This document shows, piece after piece, positions 9,125 through 16,627 of a stretch of DNA of 64,000 nucleotides. The notes beneath the pieces were generated by a model. The model ran no database searches, was not told where the DNA came from, and was given only the letters and a program-made list of their open reading frames with translations. Source of the DNA: Saprospiraceae bacterium. Its GTDB lineage: Bacteria; Bacteroidota; Bacteroidia; Chitinophagales; Saprospiraceae. The position numbers were made by a program, and so were the translations under genes. Where the stretch lies: contig JADJLQ010000001.1 in assembly GCA_016709995.1 (NCBI GenBank), positions 2,886,001 through 2,950,000 on the forward strand. The letters run 5' to 3'. Every line of letters begins with the position of its first letter. The stretch's first letter is position 1.

Positions 9125-11074
9125 ATGCCAAACCATGTAAAACCATATTCGCGATTTACAGACTTCGATATCAGTTTGTTTAAATCCGGCAAACACTTCA
9201 GATTGTATGAGCACTTTGGATCTCATATCGTTGAGCATGATGGGGAAATGGGAGTGTATTTTGCGGTCTACGCACCAGCTGCCAAGGTGGTGACTGTGAT
9301 AGGCGACTTCAATTTTTGGGCAGGAGACCAACATATACTCCAGGTGAGGTGGGATGCCTCGGGCATCTGGGAAGGATTTGTACCCGGCCTCAAGCAAGGT
9401 GATAAATATAAGTATAGGATCTTTTCCAACCATGACGGCGTGGTCACTGAAAAAGCAGATCCATATGCCCGCTATTGTGAGCATCCTCCATACACAGCAT
9501 CATTGGTGTGGCCTATTGACTACACCTGGTCCGATGGACATTGGATGGAGACCAGGAAAGAAAAACAAAAACTTTCTCAACCCATGTCAGTCTACGAAGT
9601 ACACCTGGGCAGCTGGCGAAGACCGTGGCATGAAGACCGACCGTTTAGCTACCAGGAGCATATAGACCAGTTAGTACCCTATGTCAAAGAGATGGGATTT
9701 ACACATGTCGAGCTGATGCCGGTGATGGAACACCCCTACACTCCCAGCTGGGGATATCAGATCACCGGGTTTTATGCTCCTACGAGTCGATTTGGCACCC
9801 CGCAGGATTTTAAACGATTGATCGATGCGTTTCATGCTGAAGGAATAGGAGTAATCCTCGATTGGGTACCTTCGCACTTTCCTGAAGATGCCCACGGCCT
9901 GGGCAAATTTGATGGCACTGCGGTCTATGAGCATCCTGATCTTCGCAAAGGATACCACCAGGATTGGAAAAGTTTGATATTTAACTATGAGCGCAACGAA
10001 GTGAGGTCTTTTTTGATCTCCAGTGCAATATTTTGGTTGCATCAATATCATATCGATGGTCTACGGGTAGACGCTGTAGCCTCCATGTTATACCTGGATT
10101 ATTCCAGAGAAGCTGGCGGCTGGGAACCCAATATCTACGGTGGCAATGAGAATCTGGCTGCTATCTCCTTTCTCAAAGATTTTAACGAAGCAGTATATGT
10201 TGCTTTTCCTGATGTGCAGACTATTGCGGAGGAATCTACTTCTTTTGCGAGGGTGTCCAGGCCGGTATTTATGGGAGGACTCGGCTTTGGGCTCAAGTGG
10301 ATGATGGGATGGATGAACGACACCTTGCGGTATTTCAAGACTGATCCTTTCTTTAGGCGTTATCATCAGAACACCCTCACCTTTAGTATGATGTATGCCT
10401 TCACCGAAAATTTTACCTTGCCATTGTCTCATGATGAGGTCGTACACGGCAAAGCTTCACTGATCAATAAAATGCCCGGTGACTATTGGCAGCAGTTTGC
10501 CAACCTCCGGACCTTGTTTTCTTATATGTTTACTCATCCCGGATCCAAACTACTCTTTATGGGCGGCGAAATAGCTCAGTTTCATGAATGGAAGTTTGAC
10601 AGCAGCCTTGACTGGAATTTATTGAGTGAGTTTTCACATCTGGGTGTTCAAAATGTAGTGAAGGCACTCAATCACCTCTATCAGTCAGAAAAAGCCTTAC
10701 ACGAACATCAATATCAAAGTGAAGGTTTTGAATGGTTGGATTGCAATGATGTAGATTCTTCCGTCATCTCCTATATCAGAAAATCCAGCGATCCACAAGA
10801 TTTCTTAATGATCATCTGCAATTTTACTCCCGTGCCAAGGCATGGATATCAATTAGGCTGCCCTCCCTGTGATAGTTATACTGAAATATTTAATTCCGAT
10901 GACAGCAAATATTGGGGCAGTGGTATCGTCAATAGCCAGCCTATCCCCGTAATCGAAGTGCCAAAACATTTCAGGACACATTCCTTAGAGGTAGAACTCC
11001 CTCCTCTGGGTGTAAGTGTGCTAAAGCCTAATTTTCCAGTCAAACCAAAGAAGAAGAAAAATGTCGCAACTTAA
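9125..11074 (+). CDS. glgB: 1,4-alpha-glucan branching enzyme
   Basis: This 649-residue cytoplasmic enzyme introduces alpha-1,6 branches into glycogen. A CBM48 domain occupies about residues 25-130 (AVYAPAAKVVTVIGDFNFW), followed by the GH13 barrel. The catalytic Asp316 is in DGLRVDAVASMLY, the acid/base Glu in TIAEES (369-370), and the transition-state Asp437 in SHDEVVHGK. It lacks the extra N-terminal domain of the 728-residue E. coli enzyme, as many shorter bacterial GlgB proteins do. The last 14 bp overlap the start of the ROK-kinase gene in another frame, so translation is probably coupled and the two work in sugar storage. No other glycogen gene is in the window. Confidence 0.96.
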   Translation: MPNHVKPYSRFTDFDISLFKSGKHFRLYEHFGSHIVEHDGEMGVYFAVYAPAAKVVTVIGDFNFWAGDQHILQVRWDASGIWEGFVPGLKQGDKYKYRIFSNHDGVVTEKADPYARYCEHPPYTASLVWPIDYTWSDGHWMETRKEKQKLSQPMSVYEVHLGSWRRPWHEDRPFSYQEHIDQLVPYVKEMGFTHVELMPVMEHPYTPSWGYQITGFYAPTSRFGTPQDFKRLIDAFHAEGIGVILDWVPSHFPEDAHGLGKFDGTAVYEHPDLRKGYHQDWKSLIFNYERNEVRSFLISSAIFWLHQYHIDGLRVDAVASMLYLDYSREAGGWEPNIYGGNENLAAISFLKDFNEAVYVAFPDVQTIAEESTSFARVSRPVFMGGLGFGLKWMMGWMNDTLRYFKTDPFFRRYHQNTLTFSMMYAFTENFTLPLSHDEVVHGKASLINKMPGDYWQQFANLRTLFSYMFTHPGSKLLFMGGEIAQFHEWKFDSSLDWNLLSEFSHLGVQNVVKALNHLYQSEKALHEHQYQSEGFEWLDCNDVDSSVISYIRKSSDPQDFLMIICNFTPVPRHGYQLGCPPCDSYTEIFNSDDSKYWGSGIVNSQPIPVIEVPKHFRTHSLEVELPPLGVSVLKPNFPVKPKKKKNVAT

Positions 11075-11981
11075 ATGGGGAATAGACCTGGGCGGCACCA
11101 AAATAGAAGGTGCTGTCCTGCGTATAAAAAATGATCAGCCAGATTTTATCATCCGACAAAGAGTGTCTACAGAGAGCCAATATGGGTATGATCATATCAT
11201 CGATCGCATCGCAGACCTGGTAGAAGATCTTAAAAAAGAAACCGGAGAGTCTCCCACCCAGTTGGGCATTGGCACTCCTGGCAGTTATGATCCGATCACC
11301 TTCATTCACAAAAACTCTAATACGACCTGTCTCAATCACCGGACCTTTAAGTCTGACCTTCAAAAAAAACTAGGTATACCACTCTTTATGGCTAATGATG
11401 CCAATTGTTTTGCGATCGCAGAAGCTACGCTGGGCTCGGTGCCGATGCAGATCCCGGGTGCCAGGGTAGTCTTTGGCATCATCATGGGTACCGGAGTCGG
11501 TGGAGGATTGGTGGTCAATGGCCAGGTGATCCATGGGCGTCATGGTATAGGAGGAGAGTTTGGCCATATCCGTACTGAGGACAATGACATTGTCTGTTAT
11601 TGCGGCCATACAGGTTGCAACGAAAATGTGATGTCAGGTCCAGCCCTTGAAAATTATTATTTCCAAACATCGGGTCTTAAAAAATCGATGAAGGAGATCG
11701 TGCAAGCCTGGCGCTCCGGTCATGATGTACATGCCCTCGCTACGCGTGATCGCATGCTGCACAATTTTGGCCTGGCATGTTCTTATATTGTCAACCTCAT
11801 AGACCCTGATGCCATCGTGATAGGAGGAGGCGTAGGCCAAATCGATGAACTCTATGAATATGGGCAAGCCGAGATTTTAAATCATATGTTCAATGATAGA
11901 TGTGATACTCCGTTACTCAAGCCGGCGCTGGGAGATAGTGCCGGTGTGGTGGGTGCTGCGATGTTGGGTGGAGGAGGGTAG
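11061..11981 (+). CDS. ROK family sugar kinase (glucokinase or N-acetylglucosamine kinase-like)
   Basis: This 306-residue protein carries the ATP-binding WGIDLGGTKIEG block at the N-terminus, GIIMGTGVGGGLV in the middle, and the ROK signature HGIGGEFGHI followed by the zinc cluster CYCGHTGCNENVMSGPALE. The zinc cluster and catalytic Asp region (ANDANC) are intact, so it should be an active hexose kinase without the DNA-binding domain of NagC-type repressors. It overlaps glgB by 14 bp. Coupling to the branching enzyme favours glucose as substrate, released from or fed into glycogen, but N-acetylglucosamine kinases look the same at this level. Confidence 0.9.
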   Translation: MSQLKWGIDLGGTKIEGAVLRIKNDQPDFIIRQRVSTESQYGYDHIIDRIADLVEDLKKETGESPTQLGIGTPGSYDPITFIHKNSNTTCLNHRTFKSDLQKKLGIPLFMANDANCFAIAEATLGSVPMQIPGARVVFGIIMGTGVGGGLVVNGQVIHGRHGIGGEFGHIRTEDNDIVCYCGHTGCNENVMSGPALENYYFQTSGLKKSMKEIVQAWRSGHDVHALATRDRMLHNFGLACSYIVNLIDPDAIVIGGGVGQIDELYEYGQAEILNHMFNDRCDTPLLKPALGDSAGVVGAAMLGGGG

Positions 11982-12433
11982 GTCAATGACATAATTTGGA
12001 GGTGTCAAATTTTGGATCCTCGTGAATAAGCTTTAACTAATTTAAATGAAGCGAAGTACTAAATTTTGAAGACAATCATACTACCTTTTCAAAACCCAAT
12101 GAGGCAATTTCAAGATAAGGGCTTGTCCGGGTCGTAGACTTCAAACGCTTTGTAGAAGAGGTTATTTTAAAAGAAAATATTTTCCAAATGCTGCATTTTC
12201 GTGGAAAATATTTTGTCTACCCTAATACTTTCTTCTCATTGGAACAAATTTTCCTTTGCACCTTCAAAAGGTTTTATTTGGTTCTTCTGACTCTAATGTC
12301 TGGAGCCCACTGAAGGAAAATTGAAAATAAACCTGGAGCCAAACGAGTAGATAGCCAGCAGCAATAAAATGAATGGTACCCCCAAAATCTATCCAGTCTG
12401 TGCTGCTCCGCAAGATTTCCTTATTTTTCCGCC
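11982..12433. other. Intergenic region, 452 bp, with one strong inverted repeat
   Basis: No credible gene is seen here. The interval between the ROK kinase and the polyprenyl synthetase is AT-rich. Its only distinct structure is a 12-bp inverted repeat at 12174-12214, listed separately. A minus-strand open frame runs into the synthetase coding region and is judged a shadow. Confidence 0.6.
12174..12214. repeat. Perfect 12-bp inverted repeat with nested dyad in the loop
   Basis: The arms AAAATATTTTCC (12174-12185) and GGAAAATATTTT (12203-12214) are perfect reverse complements. The 17-nt loop itself contains AATGC-T-GCATT, so a longer nested hairpin or cruciform is possible. There is no T-run beyond the normal A/T content, so it is not a convincing terminator. 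It lies about 220 bp before the polyprenyl synthetase start and 190 bp after the ROK stop. It could be a protein-binding dyad or a structured RNA element. Confidence 0.6.
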
Positions 12434-13399
12434 ATGCTTTCATTACCAGAACTGGGCCAACTGTTTGAATCTTATCGAAGAGCACATGCTTTTAAGGGTA
12501 CGGTAGCAGAGCTTTATGCCCCGGCACAATACCTGATGGATCTTGGTGGAAAGCGGATAAGGCCTCTGAGTACCCTGGTGGCGCATCAACTTTATCACGA
12601 CGAAGTAGACCTGGCCTTGCCGGCGGCCTTAGCGATGGAGGTTTTTCACAATTTTTCGCTCATGCATGACGATATCATGGACGAATCTCCCCTGCGCCGC
12701 GATCATCCTACCGTCCATATGCAGTATGATCTTAATGCTGCGATCCTCTCCGGTGATTGGATGCTGATCCATTCTTATGAACTCCTGGCCGGATATGATG
12801 CCTCTAAAGCATTACCAATGATCAAATTGCTCAACAAAACCGGAGCAGAAGTGTGTGAGGGTCAGCAGCGGGATATCAATTTTGAATCGACAATGAACGT
12901 GAGCGAAGCCGCATATATCCAGATGATCCAGGATAAGACAGCCGTGCTGCTGGGAGCATCTTTGCAGATGGGAGGATATACAGCAGGTGCGCCTGCCAGT
13001 GATCTGGATGCCTTATATCTGACGGGTATCAACGCCGGGATCTCATTCCAATTGATGGATGACTATCTGGATGCTTTCAGTCCTACAAGTGGCAAAATAA
13101 AAGGTGGAGATGTGCTGCAAAATAAAAAGACCATTTTGTTTATTCACTGCCTGCAAGAAGCGAACGAAACTGACCGCAATCAACTATTAAACTGGTATCA
13201 AATACAGACACCTTCTGACGAAAAAATATCGGGCGTATTACATTTGTTTGAAAAATACCAGGTGCCTTCATTTGTCAAAAACATGGTTCAGTCTTATGGC
13301 CAAAAATCAATGAAAGCACTCGACTCGATCTCAGTCGCTCAAAGTCGAAAAACAAATCTCGAAACTTTATTGACAGAATTATTGAATAGAAATAAATAA
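12434..13399 (+). CDS. Trans-isoprenyl (polyprenyl) diphosphate synthase
   Basis: This 321-residue enzyme condenses isopentenyl diphosphate onto an allylic diphosphate. DLGGKRIRPL (residues 37-45), the first aspartate-rich motif DDIMD (79-83) with RRDHPTVH after it, and the second motif DDYLD (209-213) are all intact. The residue before the first motif region (FSLMHDD) is bulky-poor, which fits a medium or long-chain product such as geranylgeranyl or octaprenyl diphosphate for menaquinone, but chain length cannot be fixed by eye. Its stop overlaps the next start by 1 bp (TAATG), so the GNAT-like gene downstream is translationally coupled. Confidence 0.93.
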   Translation: MLSLPELGQLFESYRRAHAFKGTVAELYAPAQYLMDLGGKRIRPLSTLVAHQLYHDEVDLALPAALAMEVFHNFSLMHDDIMDESPLRRDHPTVHMQYDLNAAILSGDWMLIHSYELLAGYDASKALPMIKLLNKTGAEVCEGQQRDINFESTMNVSEAAYIQMIQDKTAVLLGASLQMGGYTAGAPASDLDALYLTGINAGISFQLMDDYLDAFSPTSGKIKGGDVLQNKKTILFIHCLQEANETDRNQLLNWYQIQTPSDEKISGVLHLFEKYQVPSFVKNMVQSYGQKSMKALDSISVAQSRKTNLETLLTELLNRNK

Positions 13400-14526
13400 T
13401 GGGTTTAGAACTTGTAGAAATAAATCATCTCCATAAAAAGGAATTAAAACAATTTATCCAATTTCCTTTTGACTTATATAAAGACCATCCTTATTGGGTA
13501 CCTCCATTGTGGGCTGATGAATATGATATGTTTTCACCGGTGCACAATCCTGTGCTACAACATTGCCAGCTCAAATTATTTGTCGTCATAGAAAATAATG
13601 TCGTCAAAGGCAGGGTTGCGGGCATCATCAATCACCGGGAAAACAAACTGTATGGCAAGTCAAAGGCCCGGTTTGGCTGGTATGATGTAGTAGACGATCC
13701 GGCAGTCACCGAACTTCTACTTGAAGTGATCGAGACCTGGGCCCGTCAATCACAGATGCAGGAGATAGAGGGTCCGATGAGTTTTACCAACCTGGACAAA
13801 GCAGGCTTGTTGGTCGAAGGTTTTGATCAGCTTCCTACCATGGCGACCATGTACAATCCACCCTACTATGCTACGCATCTGGAATCCATAGGCTATACCA
13901 AAGCAGTAGATTGGATAGAGCACGAACTAGAGTGTCCGACAGTCTTGTCCGAAAGGTTTATCAAATTCAATGATATCCTCAAAGAAAAGTACAACCTTCA
14001 TACCATACAAATCCGTAGTAAGGATGAAACGACCAAATACGCGTATAAAATGTTTGAGTTGATCAATAAGACCCATCGGGATCTGCATGGATTTGTTGCC
14101 TTCGAACCAGAACAAGTCAAATTATATGTTCGTAAATATTCACGAATTCTCAAACCGGAGTTTATATCCCTGGTGGCTGATGCACACGATGAACTGATAG
14201 CTTTTGGCATCGCGCTCCCTTCCGTGAGTAAAGCACTTCAAAAAGCAAAGGGCAGGCTGTTTCCCACCGGTTGGTATCATCTGTGGCGATCTTTGCGTCA
14301 CAATGATCGCCTGGACTTATATCTGATCGGCACAGACCCAGCCTGGCGAAACAAAGGGGTCCATGCACTTATATTTTATGAGATCACCAGTGCCGCGATC
14401 CGGCATGGAATAAAAAAGGTAGAGTCCAATCCAGAACTGGAGACCAATGTACAGGTGCAGCTGCTTTGGAAGGGATATGAGTATCGACAGCATAAACGAA
14501 GACGCACCTACCAAAAAACCTTGTAA
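13399..14526 (+). CDS. GNAT-like N-acetyltransferase family protein (YghO type)
   Basis: This 375-residue soluble protein belongs to a family common in Bacteroidota and often annotated as GNAT. The start MGLELVEINHLHKKELKQF, then FPFDLYKDHPYWVPPL near residue 29, and GPMSFTNLDKAGLLVEGF near 131 are characteristic. The C-terminal half carries a likely acetyl-CoA domain (LYLIGTDPAWRNKGVHALIF near 305-325, with an R-N-K-G pyrophosphate loop). Substrate is unknown. Its start overlaps the stop of the polyprenyl synthetase by 1 bp, and its stop is 2 bp from that of the convergent downstream gene. Confidence 0.75.
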   Translation: MGLELVEINHLHKKELKQFIQFPFDLYKDHPYWVPPLWADEYDMFSPVHNPVLQHCQLKLFVVIENNVVKGRVAGIINHRENKLYGKSKARFGWYDVVDDPAVTELLLEVIETWARQSQMQEIEGPMSFTNLDKAGLLVEGFDQLPTMATMYNPPYYATHLESIGYTKAVDWIEHELECPTVLSERFIKFNDILKEKYNLHTIQIRSKDETTKYAYKMFELINKTHRDLHGFVAFEPEQVKLYVRKYSRILKPEFISLVADAHDELIAFGIALPSVSKALQKAKGRLFPTGWYHLWRSLRHNDRLDLYLIGTDPAWRNKGVHALIFYEITSAAIRHGIKKVESNPELETNVQVQLLWKGYEYRQHKRRRTYQKTL

Positions 14527-14528
14527 GC

Positions 14529-14885
14529 TTAAGGCAGGCAATTCGGTCTAAAAAAGCCTGCCTCCTGAATCATGATCTCCAGGGTGGTATAAGGCCTGCC
14601 ATGACTTGATAAAAACATATCACCAAATGTAGCCACGAAGTCTGTAAATACCGGACCACTGACATGTGAAAGAAAAGCTGCTTCGTCTTTGTATATCTCA
14701 AAAAATATGACCTCCCCGGCAGCGGGTGTTGGCAGGCTGGGTTGGTTAAAATCCGGAGTATGCACAGTATAGGCCCAGGTGTCCGGCTCGGCTTGCTGAA
14801 CTTTTATGACTAAAGCTTTGAGTGCCGCGATAGCCTCATCCCGAAAGTGGTCCAGAATAGTCCATTTTGATATGATCGGGTACAT
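14529..14885 (-). CDS. Antibiotic biosynthesis monooxygenase (ABM)-fold protein
   Basis: This 118-residue protein fits the dimeric ferredoxin-like ABM/YgiN fold: a first strand MYPIISKWTILDHFRDEAIAAL, a central EPDTWAYTVHTPD strand, then GEVIFFEIYKDEAAFLSHVSGP, the typical block of the family. Members are quinol monooxygenases, heme-degrading or signalling proteins. The proline-rich insertion PSLPTPAAG around residue 52 is unusual, so its reaction is open. It converges on the GNAT-like gene; an 8-bp inverted repeat (14532-14539 and 14556-14563) spans the two gene ends but has no U-run. Confidence 0.7.
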   Translation of the reverse strand: MYPIISKWTILDHFRDEAIAALKALVIKVQQAEPDTWAYTVHTPDFNQPSLPTPAAGEVIFFEIYKDEAAFLSHVSGPVFTDFVATFGDMFLSSHGRPYTTLEIMIQEAGFFRPNCLP

Positions 14886-15005
14886 ATGAAGAGCGTTTTT
14901 AAAAGGGATATGAATTCAATGAAGATAATGATTTTAATCTCTATATATTTATAAATTGTTTTCTTTGAATTTGATTTTATTGAAAAAAAACATCATAGAT
15001 TACCG

Positions 15006-16511
15006 ATGGACCAACTTTCAGAATTTATGCTCACAGATCAAGAAAAAAACCAATTTATAAAACAACAGGAGCAGCTGATAGGCCAATTTCAAATCCAGTT
15101 TCCCAACTCTCTGGCTCCTAAGACGGTCATCATTGTGCCTAGCCTGACAATGGATACTGAGATTCTGTCCAAAATATCTGGTCATATACATTACGAAGAG
15201 CGATTGCTCTGCCTGCTCCTACTCCTGCGCATGCCGCGTACGAGGGTTATTTATATCACCAGCACCCCAATAGATGATGTCATCGTAGATTATTACCTCC
15301 ATTTGATCCCCGGAGTGACAGCGATGCATGCGAGGCAGCGACTGACCCTACTGTCCTGCTATGACAGTTCCAACATTTCATTGACTGCCAAGATACTGAG
15401 CAAGCCAAGGTTATTGACCCAGATAAAAGCTTTGGTGCCTGCGGATCATGTAGCTCATATAGCTGCCTTTAATGTTACCCCTTTGGAGGAAAAACTAGCA
15501 TTAGCGCTGGGGTTTCCCTTGTATGGATGTCCATCTGACTTGTCTCATTGGGGATCCAAGACAGGTAGTCGGGAGATATTCCGGCAGGCTGGCATTCCAA
15601 TGCCTCCAGGCTTTGAAAATTTATACACGGTGGATGATCTGATTCATGCTTTAAACCAATTAAAATCAGAACATCCTGAGGTTAGAAAGGCGGTACTCAA
15701 ACTCAACGAAGGTTTTTCTGGTGACGGCAATGCAGTGTATAAATATCAGGAAAACAAACAGGTCACATCAGATAGCTTGTTGAATGATCTTAAAACAGTC
15801 GCAGAAGATCTCTCCATTGATCTATTCCTTTCTAAGATGGCTTCGATGGGCGGTGTGCTGGAAGCATTCATAGATGGTGATATCAAGACTTCCCCTTCTG
15901 TGCAATGTGTCATCAATCCACTGAAAGAGATAGAGATAGCGTCTACCCACGATCAAATCCTGGGAGGAGAGTCCGGCCAGGTGTATCTAGGGGCAAGGTT
16001 TCCAGCTGATCCGGCATATAGAAAAGAAATAGGAGTTCTTGGTTATAAAGTAGCTGCTCACATGGCTACCTTGGGCGTATTGGGTAGGTTTGGCGTAGAC
16101 TTTGTCTCGGTCAAAAAAGACGATCATTGGGATCACTATGCAATAGAAATCAATCTGCGTAAAGGGGGCACTACCCATCCTTATCTCATGTTACAATTGC
16201 TCACAAATGGTCATTATAATTATACAGCCGGCGAATACATAATGCCCAATGGACAGACCAGGTATTATATGGCTACTGACGCCCTGACATATGACAATTT
16301 CAAAAAACTGACCCCCACAGATCTGATCGATGTGGCTATCTGCAATGGCCTGCATTTTGATGCTACTACGCAGGAAGGAGTCATGTTCCACCTGATTGGC
16401 GCCATTGCTCAACATGGCAAGCTGGGTATACTGTCTATCGGCTCCAGTCCCGATCGCGCACAAGAAATCTACAACCGGACAACTGCTTTGATTTTAAAAG
16501 AAACTGAGTAG
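15006..16511 (+). CDS. PGM1-like ATP-grasp peptide ligase / carboxylate-amine ligase
   Basis: This 501-residue soluble protein has two regions. The N-terminal 180 residues (TVIIVPSLTMDTEILSKI, MPRTRVIYITSTPIDD) resemble the N-terminal domain of PGM1-type proteins. Residues about 190-400 form an ATP-grasp fold: KTGSREIFRQAGIPMPPG, KAVLKLNEGFSGDGNAVYKY with the ATP-contacting Lys and glycine loop, and the metal-binding region FGVDFVSVKKDDHWDHYAIEINLRKGG with the E-I-N triad. PGM1 joins a nonproteinogenic amino acid to a ribosomal peptide in pheganomycin synthesis. Here no precursor peptide or other biosynthetic gene is adjacent, so the substrates are unknown. Fold confident, reaction inferred. 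Confidence 0.8.
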   Translation: MDQLSEFMLTDQEKNQFIKQQEQLIGQFQIQFPNSLAPKTVIIVPSLTMDTEILSKISGHIHYEERLLCLLLLLRMPRTRVIYITSTPIDDVIVDYYLHLIPGVTAMHARQRLTLLSCYDSSNISLTAKILSKPRLLTQIKALVPADHVAHIAAFNVTPLEEKLALALGFPLYGCPSDLSHWGSKTGSREIFRQAGIPMPPGFENLYTVDDLIHALNQLKSEHPEVRKAVLKLNEGFSGDGNAVYKYQENKQVTSDSLLNDLKTVAEDLSIDLFLSKMASMGGVLEAFIDGDIKTSPSVQCVINPLKEIEIASTHDQILGGESGQVYLGARFPADPAYRKEIGVLGYKVAAHMATLGVLGRFGVDFVSVKKDDHWDHYAIEINLRKGGTTHPYLMLQLLTNGHYNYTAGEYIMPNGQTRYYMATDALTYDNFKKLTPTDLIDVAICNGLHFDATTQEGVMFHLIGAIAQHGKLGILSIGSSPDRAQEIYNRTTALILKETE

Positions 16512-16627
16512 CTTTTGGTATTCAATTGTAATTCAAATTTCTTATTGGAGAAAAAAAACATCATTTTTGAAGCATAAAATTTGTTTATATAAATCTCCAA
16601 ATTAAAAATTTTCAATCTCTACCTTAT

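Noticed and set aside
12264..12485. Minus-strand open frame of 73 codons
   Set aside because: It overlaps the start of the polyprenyl synthetase on the opposite strand and shows no family pattern.
14532..14563. Inverted repeat between convergent gene ends as a shared terminator
   Set aside because: The 8-bp stem is good, but neither strand has a U-run after it, and the arms lie partly in coding sequence.
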